Part shown: in pieces, positions 9,415 to 17,667 of the stretch
How positions within the stretch are numbered: position 1 is the stretch's first letter
Layout: the number at the start of each line of letters is the position of its first letter
Assembly (NCBI RefSeq): GCF_000153105.1
Contig: NZ_CH672377.1
Span: 606,532 to 670,531, forward strand
Direction of reading: 5' to 3'
Length of the DNA stretch: 64,000 nt
From: Blastopirellula marina DSM 3645
GTDB lineage: Bacteria > Planctomycetota > Planctomycetia > Pirellulales > Pirellulaceae
The notes under the pieces: model-generated
What the model saw: the letters and a program-made list of their open reading frames with translations, nothing else
Database searches by the model: none
Told to the model about the DNA's origin: nothing
Made by a program: the position numbers and the translations under genes

Positions 9415-10509
9415 TTAGCGGACCAATTCGTCGTAAACTGCGGCGGTTCCGGCGGCCATGCTGCGGTCCGAAAAAGAGTCGCGTTGCCGCCGAATCGCCG
9501 CTTGGCGAAGCGCCGACCAGTGGATTTCGCCAGAAACGACCGCCAAGATTTTTTTCGTCAGATCATCGGCGTCGCCGGGGATAGCGAGCAAACCGTCGGC
9601 TTTCGGCTGGATCGCTTCGCAAACGCCTTCGACGTCGGAGGCGATCACCGGCACGCCGGCCGCCATCGCTTCGAGCACGACCATCGGCAACCCTTCGCCA
9701 AATAGACTCGGCAGCACAAACAAGTCCATCTTGAAAAGCTCGCGATTGACTTCTTGGGTAAAGCCAACCCACTCGATCGCATCTTTGAGTTTTAATTTGT
9801 CGACCAATGCCAGGATGTCTCGTTCGTACTCTGGCGTCTCGAAAGGCCCTACCGCGCGTAACCGAACTGCCTGCCCTTGGCTGCGCAGGTTGGCCAGCGC
9901 TTGCAGCAAGACTTCCATTCCCTTGCGCGGGCGAAACAGCGCGACGCAGCCCAACGTCCAATCGTCGGTGGGAGTATTGTGCGAGGGAACTTCGGCGAGC
10001 GGCGGCACGCCGTTGTGGACCACGCGAACCTTCTCGGCTGCGACTTTCAGTTGCCTCATGTGTCGGCTCAAACTGTGAGAAACCGTGATCAGGCGATCCG
10101 CTTTGGTCATCGCCATCGATTCAACCTTCTGGTTTACCCAATTTTTGAAGCGGCGCGTCGAGTCGCGCGAAGTTGGACTATGAACGTGGTAGACGAACTT
10201 CGTTGCGCTGCCGCGAATGGCCAACATGGCCAATAACGCCGTGCGCGGCGTATGGGCATGGACAATCTCGTACCCTTCATCCCGAATGAGTCGCGCGGCG
10301 TCACGAGCTCGCCAGAGATCAAAACGATGTCGCATCGCCAGGTCAAAGACTTGGCTTGTCTCCGCTTGCCGCGATGTGAGAAACTTGCCCGGTTTCACAC
10401 AAGCGAAATCGGCGTGATAGCCAAACTCCGGCAGGCGAAGTCCCAGTAGATCTTGCACGCGCTCGGCGCCCGAATAGTGCTCTCCGTTGATCAAATGCAG
10501 CACTTTCAC
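9415..10509 (-). CDS. GT4-type glycosyltransferase
   Basis: A retaining glycosyltransferase of the GT-B fold (GT1/GT4 group), probably adding a sugar to a cell-surface or secreted polysaccharide; the substrate cannot be read from the sequence. The N-terminal domain starts KVLHLINGEHYSGAERVQ, the acceptor-side glycine loop of this group. The C-terminal domain has GCVALFRPRKGMEVLLQAL and the donor-site run LFVLPSLFGEGLPMVVLEAMAAG, whose E-x(7)-E is the family catalytic/donor motif. The frame stays open up to a TTG at 10617, but the extra 36 residues are low-complexity; the GTG at 10509 gives the conserved N-terminus and is preferred. No glycan cluster surrounds it. Confidence 0.85.
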   Translation of the reverse strand: MKVLHLINGEHYSGAERVQDLLGLRLPEFGYHADFACVKPGKFLTSRQAETSQVFDLAMRHRFDLWRARDAARLIRDEGYEIVHAHTPRTALLAMLAIRGSATKFVYHVHSPTSRDSTRRFKNWVNQKVESMAMTKADRLITVSHSLSRHMRQLKVAAEKVRVVHNGVPPLAEVPSHNTPTDDWTLGCVALFRPRKGMEVLLQALANLRSQGQAVRLRAVGPFETPEYERDILALVDKLKLKDAIEWVGFTQEVNRELFKMDLFVLPSLFGEGLPMVVLEAMAAGVPVIASDVEGVCEAIQPKADGLLAIPGDADDLTKKILAVVSGEIHWSALRQAAIRRQRDSFSDRSMAAGTAAVYDELVR

Positions 10510-10725
10510 CGTGCGAACTTCCCTCGGGCGCGTAGGGATAGCCGGCGGCGCGGCGCTCGAATAGTCGCCGGACAGGTTGTCTGCAGCATGCGAGGAAAGC
10601 GGGCCGTCCATCAGCAAAATTCCGGGGGAAGTGATCAGTCCACCGAAATATAGAACTCTAGCGGCGTATCGCTCGGCGATTCTCGCGATTCTCCGGTTGT
10701 AACGGTTATTGGGAGGCGCGGCGGA

Positions 10726-12483
10726 CTATCGCCACAATCCCATCAGGCTACGAACCAGTTCCGGCGCTTTTGCATAGGCCAGATATCCGCCGGCGATCAA
10801 CATGCCGATCGCCGAGAGCCAAAGGCAAACGTCCCACGCGACGCCGGGCGCAATCCGTTGATCACAGCGGTAGTAGCGGAAGTAGAGCGCCGCGGCCGAC
10901 AACATCGGCAACATGATCGCCTGCATCATACCGCTAAAGATCACCAAAATGGTCGGATGGGGATAGACGATGTAAATCACCACGCACAGCAGCGGGAAGA
11001 AGCCGCACAAGAACCGGACTCCGCCGCGATAGGTCGCGTCTCCTTGCCCCAATAGGCCGAAGATCTGCAGCCCATCGGCGTTGACGCGGGCATGACATGC
11101 GTTCGCCACAAAGAACGTCGAGTAAAGGACCGCAAACGCGCCGAACAAAAAGAGGGGAGGCGCATACGCGCCAAAAACGGGTTCGTACATCACGCTCAGC
11201 GAGCGGATCATCTCGGAGCTTTCCGGAATCAATTTAATTCGCCCCAAGATCGCCGCGCCCAGCAAATAAAACGCAATGGTCGCGAACGTATAGACGATCA
11301 TCGAACACCACGCGTCGCAGCACATCACCCGCATCCAACCAGCCGCGCGATGTCCCCACTCGGGCGAATCGTCACGCGGCCCGACAAACCGAGCATATCC
11401 TTTTTCGAGACACCAATAGGGATAAGCGATCAACTCCGTCGCGCCGACGCCGATAATGCCAAACGTGGCCAGCGCGGTCATCAGCGGCGAGACGCCGATC
11501 GCTTCGTTGGCCGGCGTAAAGCGGAAACTAAGCCCTCGCAGAAATTCTTGCGGAGTGACCGCCCAATCGGGATTAAGCTGCAGCGCCAGCAGATTACCGA
11601 CCGTCACCAGCGTGAATGATGCGACCAACACGGTCGAAATCGTTTCAATAAAGCGGTAGCGTCCGACCAGCAACAGAATCGCGGTCACGCCTCCCAATAC
11701 AGCCGCCCAGATTTCGTCGTCGATTGGTTCGACGTTTTTTTGAATCGCTTTCAGTTCGTCTTTACGCTTGGTCAACTCGGTACGCAGTGCGGCGGCCTCT
11801 GCACTTTCTGGTTGGTAGTCTAATAAATCGGTGTTGGCGGTTTGAATCGAACGACGCAGCGCGAGAAAGCGCGCGCCTTGCTCGTCCAGATCTCCTTCTA
11901 ACTGCGCGAGTATCGTGCGCTGCCCTGCTTCTTCTTCCGGGTCGTCGCGATCTGCGGCTCGCGTGATCAAGGTTTCGGTAACGCGAATCCGCGTTTGCAG
12001 ATCGCCAAATTCGTTGTAGTACCGCCCCTTTTCGGTCAGCGGCAGTCCCATCTGCAGCGCTTGGCCGACGCCGCCGACAATGCCGCCCAGCTGAGCGATG
12101 CTTGCGGCGGTCATCACAAACCAATAGATCATCAACCAGTTGACCCGCGCCGGCGTCACCAACCGGTACGAGATCGCCGGTCCAGGGACTTGGTTCATCC
12201 CATACAGCGCCGTATTGCCGCTGAAGATGGTGTAGCGGCCAAACTCTACCTGAACAAAGACTTTGATCACGCAGCCGATCATGATCAGCCAGAGGAGCCA
12301 GAATCCGGCTTCGGCGCCTGCTTTGGTGGTTGCGATCAACTCGCCGGAGCCGACGATCGATCCAGCCACGATCAAACCCGGCCCAATCCGCCGCAAAATA
12401 GCGACATAAGAAGTGGGGGGCGTTTCGATTCGGAGCAAATCCTCTTCCAATTGCGGAGAGGAATCGGCAGGCGTGGTACTCAA
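10726..12483 (-). CDS. Nramp-fold membrane transporter with hydrophilic insertion
   Basis: An inner-membrane protein of the Nramp/SLC11 superfamily, judged by its N-terminal GPGLIVAGSIVGSGELIATTKAGAEAG and about 11 hydrophobic segments. The two motifs that bind Mn or Fe in true Nramp proteins are not kept: DPGN of helix 1 aligns with GSGE, and MPH of helix 6 aligns with a segment reading GATELIAYPYW. The substrate is therefore uncertain. Residues of about 148-258 form a charged, Glu/Arg/Gln-rich insertion between hydrophobic segments that looks like a helical hairpin or coiled coil and is absent from classical members. Translation probably starts at TTG (12483), as no closer ATG precedes the first membrane helix. 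The next gene downstream is the glycosyltransferase, about 215 bases away. Confidence 0.8.
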   Translation of the reverse strand: MSTTPADSSPQLEEDLLRIETPPTSYVAILRRIGPGLIVAGSIVGSGELIATTKAGAEAGFWLLWLIMIGCVIKVFVQVEFGRYTIFSGNTALYGMNQVPGPAISYRLVTPARVNWLMIYWFVMTAASIAQLGGIVGGVGQALQMGLPLTEKGRYYNEFGDLQTRIRVTETLITRAADRDDPEEEAGQRTILAQLEGDLDEQGARFLALRRSIQTANTDLLDYQPESAEAAALRTELTKRKDELKAIQKNVEPIDDEIWAAVLGGVTAILLLVGRYRFIETISTVLVASFTLVTVGNLLALQLNPDWAVTPQEFLRGLSFRFTPANEAIGVSPLMTALATFGIIGVGATELIAYPYWCLEKGYARFVGPRDDSPEWGHRAAGWMRVMCCDAWCSMIVYTFATIAFYLLGAAILGRIKLIPESSEMIRSLSVMYEPVFGAYAPPLFLFGAFAVLYSTFFVANACHARVNADGLQIFGLLGQGDATYRGGVRFLCGFFPLLCVVIYIVYPHPTILVIFSGMMQAIMLPMLSAAALYFRYYRCDQRIAPGVAWDVCLWLSAIGMLIAGGYLAYAKAPELVRSLMGLWR

Positions 12484-12611
12484 GCGGGGCTAACTTCAGA
12501 GGGCGCGTTTCAAGAGGTGACCACCACGCGCAAAGATTTGCGGCGGTTGCGAACCTACGAGACTAACGCATGCGCCCCGCTTTGGGAAGAATAAAATGCT
12601 GCACTGTCTGC

Positions 12612-12866
12612 TTAAGGAAGCGAACTTCCCACTTCATAATACTCATCGTCGATCATTAGCTCGGAATCGACCGTTTCCAGCACCGTGGTCGTCTCACCGC
12701 TGCTGCTGTACGAGACGGGACTGAAAGCCGAGCCGGCTCGATGTCCGTAGGCGTGGGATTCGTCGTAGACAGCATAGCAATAGTCGTTGGGATGAGCGCA
12801 CATCGTGCACCCAACTCCGGCGCTAATCGATGACGCGGCCATCAGGATGGCGAGCAATTTTTTCAT
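12612..12866 (-). CDS. small lipoprotein of unknown function
   Basis: An 84-residue protein with a signal peptide (MKKLLAILMAASSISAG) ending in a lipobox-like VGC, so the mature protein probably starts at Cys19 and is lipid-anchored. The mature part is short and rich in Tyr, Ser, Glu and Asp, without a domain I recognise. The ATG at 12866 is chosen because GGAAG lies at a good ribosome-binding distance and the signal peptide begins there; an upstream in-frame start would add only seven residues. It stands alone between the transporter gene and the HAD-like gene. Confidence 0.6.
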   Translation of the reverse strand: MKKLLAILMAASSISAGVGCTMCAHPNDYCYAVYDESHAYGHRAGSAFSPVSYSSSGETTTVLETVDSELMIDDEYYEVGSSLP

Positions 12867-13013
12867 TGCATTACTTCCACGAATCAAAACTGGCGAACAG
12901 GACGCAATCGAGAGGCGCCCTTACCAACTCGATCGGCAGTTTCCGATTGTGGAAATTAGAGAACTTATTCCGGTTGCACCGATTTTTCGGAATAAACGGC
13001 GATTCGCCCCCAC

Positions 13014-13757
13014 CTAAGCTGCTTGGCGATTTCCTCGCAGCGCCGCCCACGGGATCAAATCGGCCCAGTTCGACAGCATCACCGAAGCCGGGATCGGCGC
13101 GTTACGCCCGATTGCTAGCGTGAGCCAACCGGCTTTGGCGGCGGCCGTCAGGACGCGCGCGTCGGCGCTTTGCAGGACGCAGACCGAATCCCCAATCTGC
13201 GTGCGAAGTCGCTGATAGGCGACTGGGTCTCCGGCGTCGCAGCCCAACTCCCACGTGGTGACGACTTGGTCAAACGCTTTGGTCCAAGCATGCTCACGAC
13301 AACGAGAATCGACCGTTTGGGTCGTTTCCCAAAGCGATATCAGTTGGACCCCATATTGGCGAACGCGCTCTAAAATCAGCAAGATGTCAGGCGATGGCTT
13401 TCCGCCCGACTCAAGCTCGGGGAACTTGCGCGACGCAGCGCGCCACAGTTCGTCGACGTGCCCGCTGGAGAGTCCTTTGGCGCACAGATACTCTTTCATC
13501 GCGTCCCAATAAGGACGCTCGCCGCGCCAGATTGCGGGCAAATTTTGTGTGGTCCACTGGGCGAAGAATGCGGCGAAATCCGCCTCATCTCGTCGCCCCC
13601 CGACTAATTGAAACAGCCAACGCTGTCCGACGGTTGCGTCAAACAGCGTGTTTTTTGGATCGATGACGATCGTCAATCGACTCGTTAAGCCGGCGCTCGC
13701 CGAGACGATCCACTCGTCGGCGTACCCTTCTGCATCTTCCATCGCGAGCGACTCCAT
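13014..13757 (-). CDS. degenerate HAD-like protein of unknown function
   Basis: About 248 residues with a faint haloacid dehalogenase pattern. IVIDPKNTLFD resembles HAD motif I (DxDGTLxD) but the second Asp is replaced; LISLWETTQT sits where the Ser/Thr of motif II would be; CVLQSADARVLTAAAKAGWLTLAIG resembles the motif IV region around the usual D-S-x-x-G-x-x-A-A-x-x-A-G, but again without the acidic pair. If the fold is right, phosphatase activity is doubtful. It lies directly downstream of the cytidylyltransferase-like gene, probably in one transcript. Start choice is open: ATG 13757, ATG 13742 (with GGAG nine bases upstream) or a TTG at 13847 that sits four bases after the previous stop. 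Confidence 0.6.
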   Translation of the reverse strand: MESLAMEDAEGYADEWIVSASAGLTSRLTIVIDPKNTLFDATVGQRWLFQLVGGRRDEADFAAFFAQWTTQNLPAIWRGERPYWDAMKEYLCAKGLSSGHVDELWRAASRKFPELESGGKPSPDILLILERVRQYGVQLISLWETTQTVDSRCREHAWTKAFDQVVTTWELGCDAGDPVAYQRLRTQIGDSVCVLQSADARVLTAAAKAGWLTLAIGRNAPIPASVMLSNWADLIPWAALRGNRQAA

Positions 13758-13850
13758 TCGCTGCGTTTGAAAATTCGCCGGCCTACCCGAGCCAGGCGAA
13801 GATCTGCGGGGCAACTTTGCAAGGCCGTTTCCTATCGGCGCAGACAAAGT

Positions 13851-14636
13851 TTATCCGACTTGATTCATCGTCTCCATTCGCTGCCGCAGATGAGGCGTTT
13901 CACGAATGAATCGAACGACATCCTGCCATTCGAGATCGTGTGAACGCATCGCATCGACAATCGTCAGCGAGTGCTCCCAATCCTCTTCGTCCACGACCGA
14001 CAAGCGGACGTCGGCGCCTTCCAGCTCGCTCGGAACCGGCAACAGATGCTGCGGGAACCAATCGGGGCGAGTCGAAATCGATCGGCTTATATCGGCTCGT
14101 TCGGCGGAATCGGTAACAATTTCATCCGCTTTCAAGATCGCTTTGGCGCGATACCATTCCGCGAATAGCCCCAACGGAGAAGCGACAGCGGCGCACCCGT
14201 CCAAGTGACGATAGCCGACGTAATCGCATTTCTCAAACATCGCAGCGGTGGTCAGCAAACGATCAATCAGCGCCGGATCGACAAAAGGGGTCTCGATCGG
14301 AATGCGCACAACGCCGCGCGGCTGATATTCGCGGACAGCATCGGCGAAACGACCAAGCGAATCATGCTTGCGGCTGATATACACCGGCGTATCGCTCGGG
14401 ATGAGCGGCAGCACCGCGTTGGTGTCGGCATCGTCCGAAAGAACCACCATCACGCCGTCGACGTGGGCCTCGCCGACGCGGCGAATGATCCATTCGACCA
14501 GCGGTTTGCCGGCAATGAAGCGTTGAGCTAGCCGAGAGGGAACAATTCGACTGCGATTCCCGGCGTCGCGCCCTGCAGCGCTGACGCTGTCTTGGTTGAC
14601 GGTATCGATCTGCAGAATGGCAAGATTCTTCAGCAT
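13851..14636 (-). CDS. cytidylyltransferase-like protein (SpsF/NeuA-type fold)
   Basis: A 261-residue protein resembling the cytidylyltransferase group that activates acidic or surface sugars (KdsB, NeuA, SpsF). SRLAQRFIAGKPLVEWIIRRV corresponds to the family segment after the nucleotide-binding loop, and VVLSDDAD, PVYISRKHDSLGRF and VVRIPIETPFVDP to the following core (the last near the usual metal-binding Asp region). The usual N-terminal IPARGGSKRLPGK loop is replaced by an unrelated stretch, so catalytic competence is uncertain. The ATG at 14636 has AAGGA seven bases upstream. The degenerate HAD-like gene follows, recalling the kinship of cytidylyltransferases and HAD phosphatases in acidic-sugar pathways. 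Confidence 0.65.
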   Translation of the reverse strand: MLKNLAILQIDTVNQDSVSAAGRDAGNRSRIVPSRLAQRFIAGKPLVEWIIRRVGEAHVDGVMVVLSDDADTNAVLPLIPSDTPVYISRKHDSLGRFADAVREYQPRGVVRIPIETPFVDPALIDRLLTTAAMFEKCDYVGYRHLDGCAAVASPLGLFAEWYRAKAILKADEIVTDSAERADISRSISTRPDWFPQHLLPVPSELEGADVRLSVVDEEDWEHSLTIVDAMRSHDLEWQDVVRFIRETPHLRQRMETMNQVG

Positions 14637-14739
14637 TTCGGCATCCTTGTAGTTGTTTTGCCGGCGAAAAAATTGAAACCGTCGTCCCCGCGATTAGTGT
14701 AGCAGTCTCCACAAAATAGGGTCAAGAGTGACAAAAAGA

Positions 14740-15420
14740 CTAGATCTTGCGTGGCAAACCTAGCACTTCGTAGATCCGCGCATCTTCCAGCGTGTCGGCG
14801 ACGAACTGAGCGCCGGTAAAATCATGATGCCGACTATGATCTCCAGGCGTCGCGACGACGAAGGCGCCGGCGGCGATCGCTGCGCGACTGCCGGTGTGAC
14901 TATCTTCGAGCACCAACATCCGCTCCGGCGAAACTCCCATCTTCTCCGCCGCTAGCAAATAGATTTCCGGATTGGGCTTCCCGTTTTCGACGTCAGTTCC
15001 GCACAACAAGAATCGGAGCCGCGGCAGGATCGCGAACGTGCCCAAGATTTTCTCCGCCATCGGCCGACCAGAACTAGTCGCGACCCCCTTGGGTAGTTCG
15101 GCTTGCTCCAGCGAGTCCAACAGGGCGAGTAGTCCCGGCATCGGCGCTAGATGCTCGTCCAAGATCCCTTCGAAGATGGCGTCCGACTCGTCGGCCAAGT
15201 TTTCAGGCGTTTCGTCCAGTTCGTGCCATTCGATCATGATTCGAAAGGCGTCTCGACTAGGGCGCCCCATCATCGCATTGGTGAGCTCTTGCGTTAGCTC
15301 GTGCCCGCGCCGCTTCAGCAATTCGTAGGAAACCTGGGGGTATAAGAGTTCGGTGTTAAACATGAGGCCATCCATGTCAAAGACAACGGCCTCGATTTTA
15401 CTTTTTGCGCGCGAACTCAT
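14740..15420 (-). CDS. HAD-IA hydrolase, beta-phosphoglucomutase-like
   Basis: A 226-residue haloacid dehalogenase family enzyme of subfamily IA, likely a sugar-phosphate phosphatase or mutase in the cytoplasm. All HAD motifs are present: motif I VVFDMDGLMFN with both Asp, motif II GVATSSGRP, a Lys in GKPNPEIYLLAAEKMG, and motif IV VLEDSHTGSRAAIAAGAFVV. The cap between motifs I and II is helical, as in beta-phosphoglucomutase (YcjU/PgmB) and YniC-type proteins. Substrate cannot be assigned. The ATG at 15420 gives the usual short N-terminus. It stands apart from the cytidylyltransferase-like gene by about 100 bases. Confidence 0.88.
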   Translation of the reverse strand: MSSRAKSKIEAVVFDMDGLMFNTELLYPQVSYELLKRRGHELTQELTNAMMGRPSRDAFRIMIEWHELDETPENLADESDAIFEGILDEHLAPMPGLLALLDSLEQAELPKGVATSSGRPMAEKILGTFAILPRLRFLLCGTDVENGKPNPEIYLLAAEKMGVSPERMLVLEDSHTGSRAAIAAGAFVVATPGDHSRHHDFTGAQFVADTLEDARIYEVLGLPRKI

Positions 15421-15532
15421 GCTATTTCCGTTGCTCCTATTCTACAATCTCGCTCAGAAGATATGCCGCCCACTGGGCCATTGTCGACTTTGTCCCCCTT
15501 AAAATATAGGGGAGTTGAGCCGTTAGGCGGAG

Positions 15533-15560
15533 TTGTGCGCAACCGCGAGAATGCTAGAAT
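15533..15560 (+). promoter_or_regulatory. sigma70-type promoter for tRNA-Leu
   Basis: TTGTGC (15533-15538) and TAGAAT (15555-15560) are separated by 16 bases, close to the TTGACA/TATAAT consensus. Transcription would start near 15567, about 45 bases before the tRNA. This is a match by eye without experimental support. Confidence 0.45.
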
Positions 15561-15611
15561 TCAGAGCTTCCCTCGGCGAAGCGCCAACACTCTACCGAGG
15601 AGGGAAAAGAC

Positions 15612-15693
15612 GGGGATGTGGCGAAATTGGCAGACGCGCTAGATTTAGGTTCTAGTTCCTAACGGAGTGCAGGTTCGATTCCTGTCATCCCCA
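15612..15693 (+). tRNA. tRNA-Leu (anticodon UAG)
   Basis: An 82-base class II tRNA. The acceptor stem GGGGATG (15612-15618) pairs with CATCCCC (15686-15692), followed by discriminator A. The anticodon stem CTAGA/TCTAG encloses the loop TTTAGGT, giving anticodon TAG for CUA-family Leu codons. The T arm reads CAGGTTCGATTCCTG. The variable arm is long, as expected for Leu. CCA is not encoded and must be added afterwards. Confidence 0.96.
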
Positions 15694-15699
15694 CTTTGT

Positions 15700-15732
15700 A
15701 ACGGCTGGTCGACATTCGACAGCCGTTTTTTT
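15700..15732 (+). terminator. Rho-independent terminator after tRNA-Leu
   Basis: AACGGCTG (15700-15707) pairs with CAGCCGTT (15720-15727) around a 12-base loop and runs into seven T residues. It sits seven bases after the tRNA. Confidence 0.85.
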
Positions 15733-16011
15733 ATGCGCAAATCAAAAAAACGCATCGGTCATCGACAATATCTATCGCCAAAATAATTCTCCGGCGAAGA
15801 TTTGCTGACGAATTTCATCGTACATCTATCTGAGGGGTTGGGGACATCTTCCGAGGGGAGGTAGATAGCTGCTTGCACTTTCTACATAATAAGCAAAGTT
15901 AGAACGAAACCTATAAGGTCGTATTACCTTGTTAGCTTGCATCGACTGCTGTCGAGTGTCGAGCTCATATCCCCCCCGCTAATCACAACTTGATTTGGAG
16001 TCTCTACTTTT

Positions 16012-16308
16012 ATGGCGAAAAAAGCCGCCGCCAGCAAAGGCAACAAAGCGAATGCAATTCGCAAGTACAAAACAGAAAACCCGTCAGCCGGACCTTCGGC
16101 TATTTCCGATGCGCTAAAAAAGCAGATGCCTGGCGTGACTCCGCAGTACGTCAGCACCATTCTTTCGATGGACAAACGAAAGAGCGGCGCGACCAAGACC
16201 GGCGCTCTGACCGTCGATGATCTGCTGAAAACCAAAGAGTTTGTGGAACAAATCGGCAGCATCTCCCGCGCCAAAGAAGCGCTCGAAAAGCTCGCCAAGT
16301 TGAGCTAA
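16012..16308 (+). CDS. small basic protein, possible DNA-binding
   Basis: A 98-residue Lys/Ala-rich protein. The N-terminal 20 residues are a basic tail (MAKKAAASKGNKANAIRK). The middle, PSAISDALKKQMPGVTPQYVSTIL, has the spacing of a helix-turn-helix, and the C-terminal 30 residues are helical and charged. A nucleoid or regulatory DNA-binding role is plausible but inferred. The ATG at 16012 has GGAG 11 bases upstream, so initiation is weakly marked. About 280 bases with no gene precede it, so it likely has its own promoter. It converges on the gene at 16317-17456, with a strong hairpin between them. Confidence 0.75.
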   Translation: MAKKAAASKGNKANAIRKYKTENPSAGPSAISDALKKQMPGVTPQYVSTILSMDKRKSGATKTGALTVDDLLKTKEFVEQIGSISRAKEALEKLAKLS

Positions 16309-16316
16309 GCGTCTCT

Positions 16317-17456
16317 CTATCGCGATGCGTCATAGGACGCATCGCGATCGCTAACGCGCATTTGCATCAATTGCTTTTGAGCGATGATCCGGACATCCGC
16401 ATCCACGTCATGCGCCAGTTCGATCAGCCAAGTCTGTCGATCATACGACCTTTCGACCGATAATTCTTTCGCTAGGCGTAGGCGCTCTTCGACGCGAGGA
16501 CTCGTTAAACGGCGAGCCAGCTGCAGCTCAAACGGCTGAAACCGCCGGCTCAACAGCTCTTCTTCGGCCAACTCGACGATCTCTGGCCGCGTATCGTGCA
16601 ACCAATGCATGACATCGATATCCGCTAGCTTTTTTAGATCCATCGGCGGACTGGGCCGCGCCGATTCTGGCAACAAACCCGGCGTCGTCCCCAATGATGT
16701 TCCGGCGAACCCAGATGGTTGTCGGTCAGCGCCTTGCGGGTCAATCGGCTTACTGGTCAGCGCGGCGGCGGACGGAAATCCGCTCGGCGGCTGCAATTTG
16801 CCGGCCACTTTCGCGTCTGGATTGACCGGGGCTATCGGCAGGTAACCTCCGGGCGCTGCGGCGATCTTTTCTGGCGGCTCATATTCGGTCGGCATGCTCT
16901 TCTGCTCGTCCGGCGTCAACATGGTCAGCGCTGACACCAAGGGACGCGGCTGTGCAATCGGAGCCGTCGATGCGGATCGCCGTAGTATCTGATCCATCGC
17001 TTGGTTGAATCGGCGCGCCTGAGCCGGTTCGAGCCCAAGATTCCAGTTGGCGACATCCTCCGCCATGCTGGCGGCCGCCAGACGCGCCGTGGGCGTAAGC
17101 TGGTCCCAACGCGTTTCCAATTGCACCGCGATTTCAATCGCTTCTTGTTGATAACGAAGCGCCGCTTGATTGCGCCATCGTCTTCTCTTTTGCTTCAGTA
17201 CATGGGCGGCGGCCAGCGCCAGGGGAGCGCGGTTGCTGTTTAGAGCATCGACCAAGTCTTGTTCCGGATGGTTCGAGACTTGCAATTGACGGCGCAAATA
17301 GAATTCAACTTCTCCGTCAGGAGCTTGCGCTAGCTGAGCTTCATTATACGACTGGAGATAGAAATCGCAGCTATAGGAAACAGCGCAAACCAATCCAAAC
17401 GCTGCAATCAACAGCGAGGCGAGCCCCCTCCAGCTTTTTGATAAAACGCGATACAT
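16317..17456 (-). CDS. membrane-anchored planctomycete protein of unknown function
   Basis: About 379 residues from the ATG at 17456, which opens with MYRVLSKSWRGL and a single hydrophobic segment (LASLLIAAFGLVCAVSYSC), i.e. a signal anchor or uncleaved signal. The upstream in-frame extension of 96 residues is Arg/Pro-rich and unlikely to be coding. The mature part has a helical region with Arg-rich HVLKQKRRRWRNQ, a Pro/Gly-rich linker (about residues 190-270), and a helical C-terminus (LARRLTSPRVEERLRLAKEL, then LAHDVDADVRIIAQKQL) that resembles a HEAT-like repeat pair. Divergent from the gene at 17668. I do not recognise a characterised family. Confidence 0.7.
   Translation of the reverse strand: MYRVLSKSWRGLASLLIAAFGLVCAVSYSCDFYLQSYNEAQLAQAPDGEVEFYLRRQLQVSNHPEQDLVDALNSNRAPLALAAAHVLKQKRRRWRNQAALRYQQEAIEIAVQLETRWDQLTPTARLAAASMAEDVANWNLGLEPAQARRFNQAMDQILRRSASTAPIAQPRPLVSALTMLTPDEQKSMPTEYEPPEKIAAAPGGYLPIAPVNPDAKVAGKLQPPSGFPSAAALTSKPIDPQGADRQPSGFAGTSLGTTPGLLPESARPSPPMDLKKLADIDVMHWLHDTRPEIVELAEEELLSRRFQPFELQLARRLTSPRVEERLRLAKELSVERSYDRQTWLIELAHDVDADVRIIAQKQLMQMRVSDRDASYDASR
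16319..16348. terminator. 13-bp perfect hairpin between convergent genes
   Basis: ATCGCGATGCGTC (16319-16331) and GACGCATCGCGAT (16336-16348) form a perfect 13-bp stem with the loop ATAG. It follows the plus-strand 98-residue protein gene by ten bases and covers the last codons of the minus-strand gene. No T run follows on either side, so it may stop transcription through strong pairing, act as an mRNA 3' end stabiliser, or be coincidental. Confidence 0.45.
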
Positions 17457-17667
17457 AATCTGGCCTGACAGTGGCGCATGAGAGCGATGATGATATCGGC
17501 GCCGCCGCTGGCGACAAGGGCGATTCATTGCCGGTACTGCTAGCATTCGGGCTGGAATCGTTCGTATGGAAGAGATTGATTGAGGATTCCCCCCTCTCTG
17601 AACCGAATTATCATCAGGATCGAAACAGCTTAACAGTCGGCGAGGTCGACCTGCTTCCGGGGGACGT

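Noticed and set aside
15820-15873. Inverted CTATCT...AGATAG with GGGG tracts upstream of the small basic protein gene
   Set aside because: Only six paired bases over a wide loop; too weak to call a regulatory structure.
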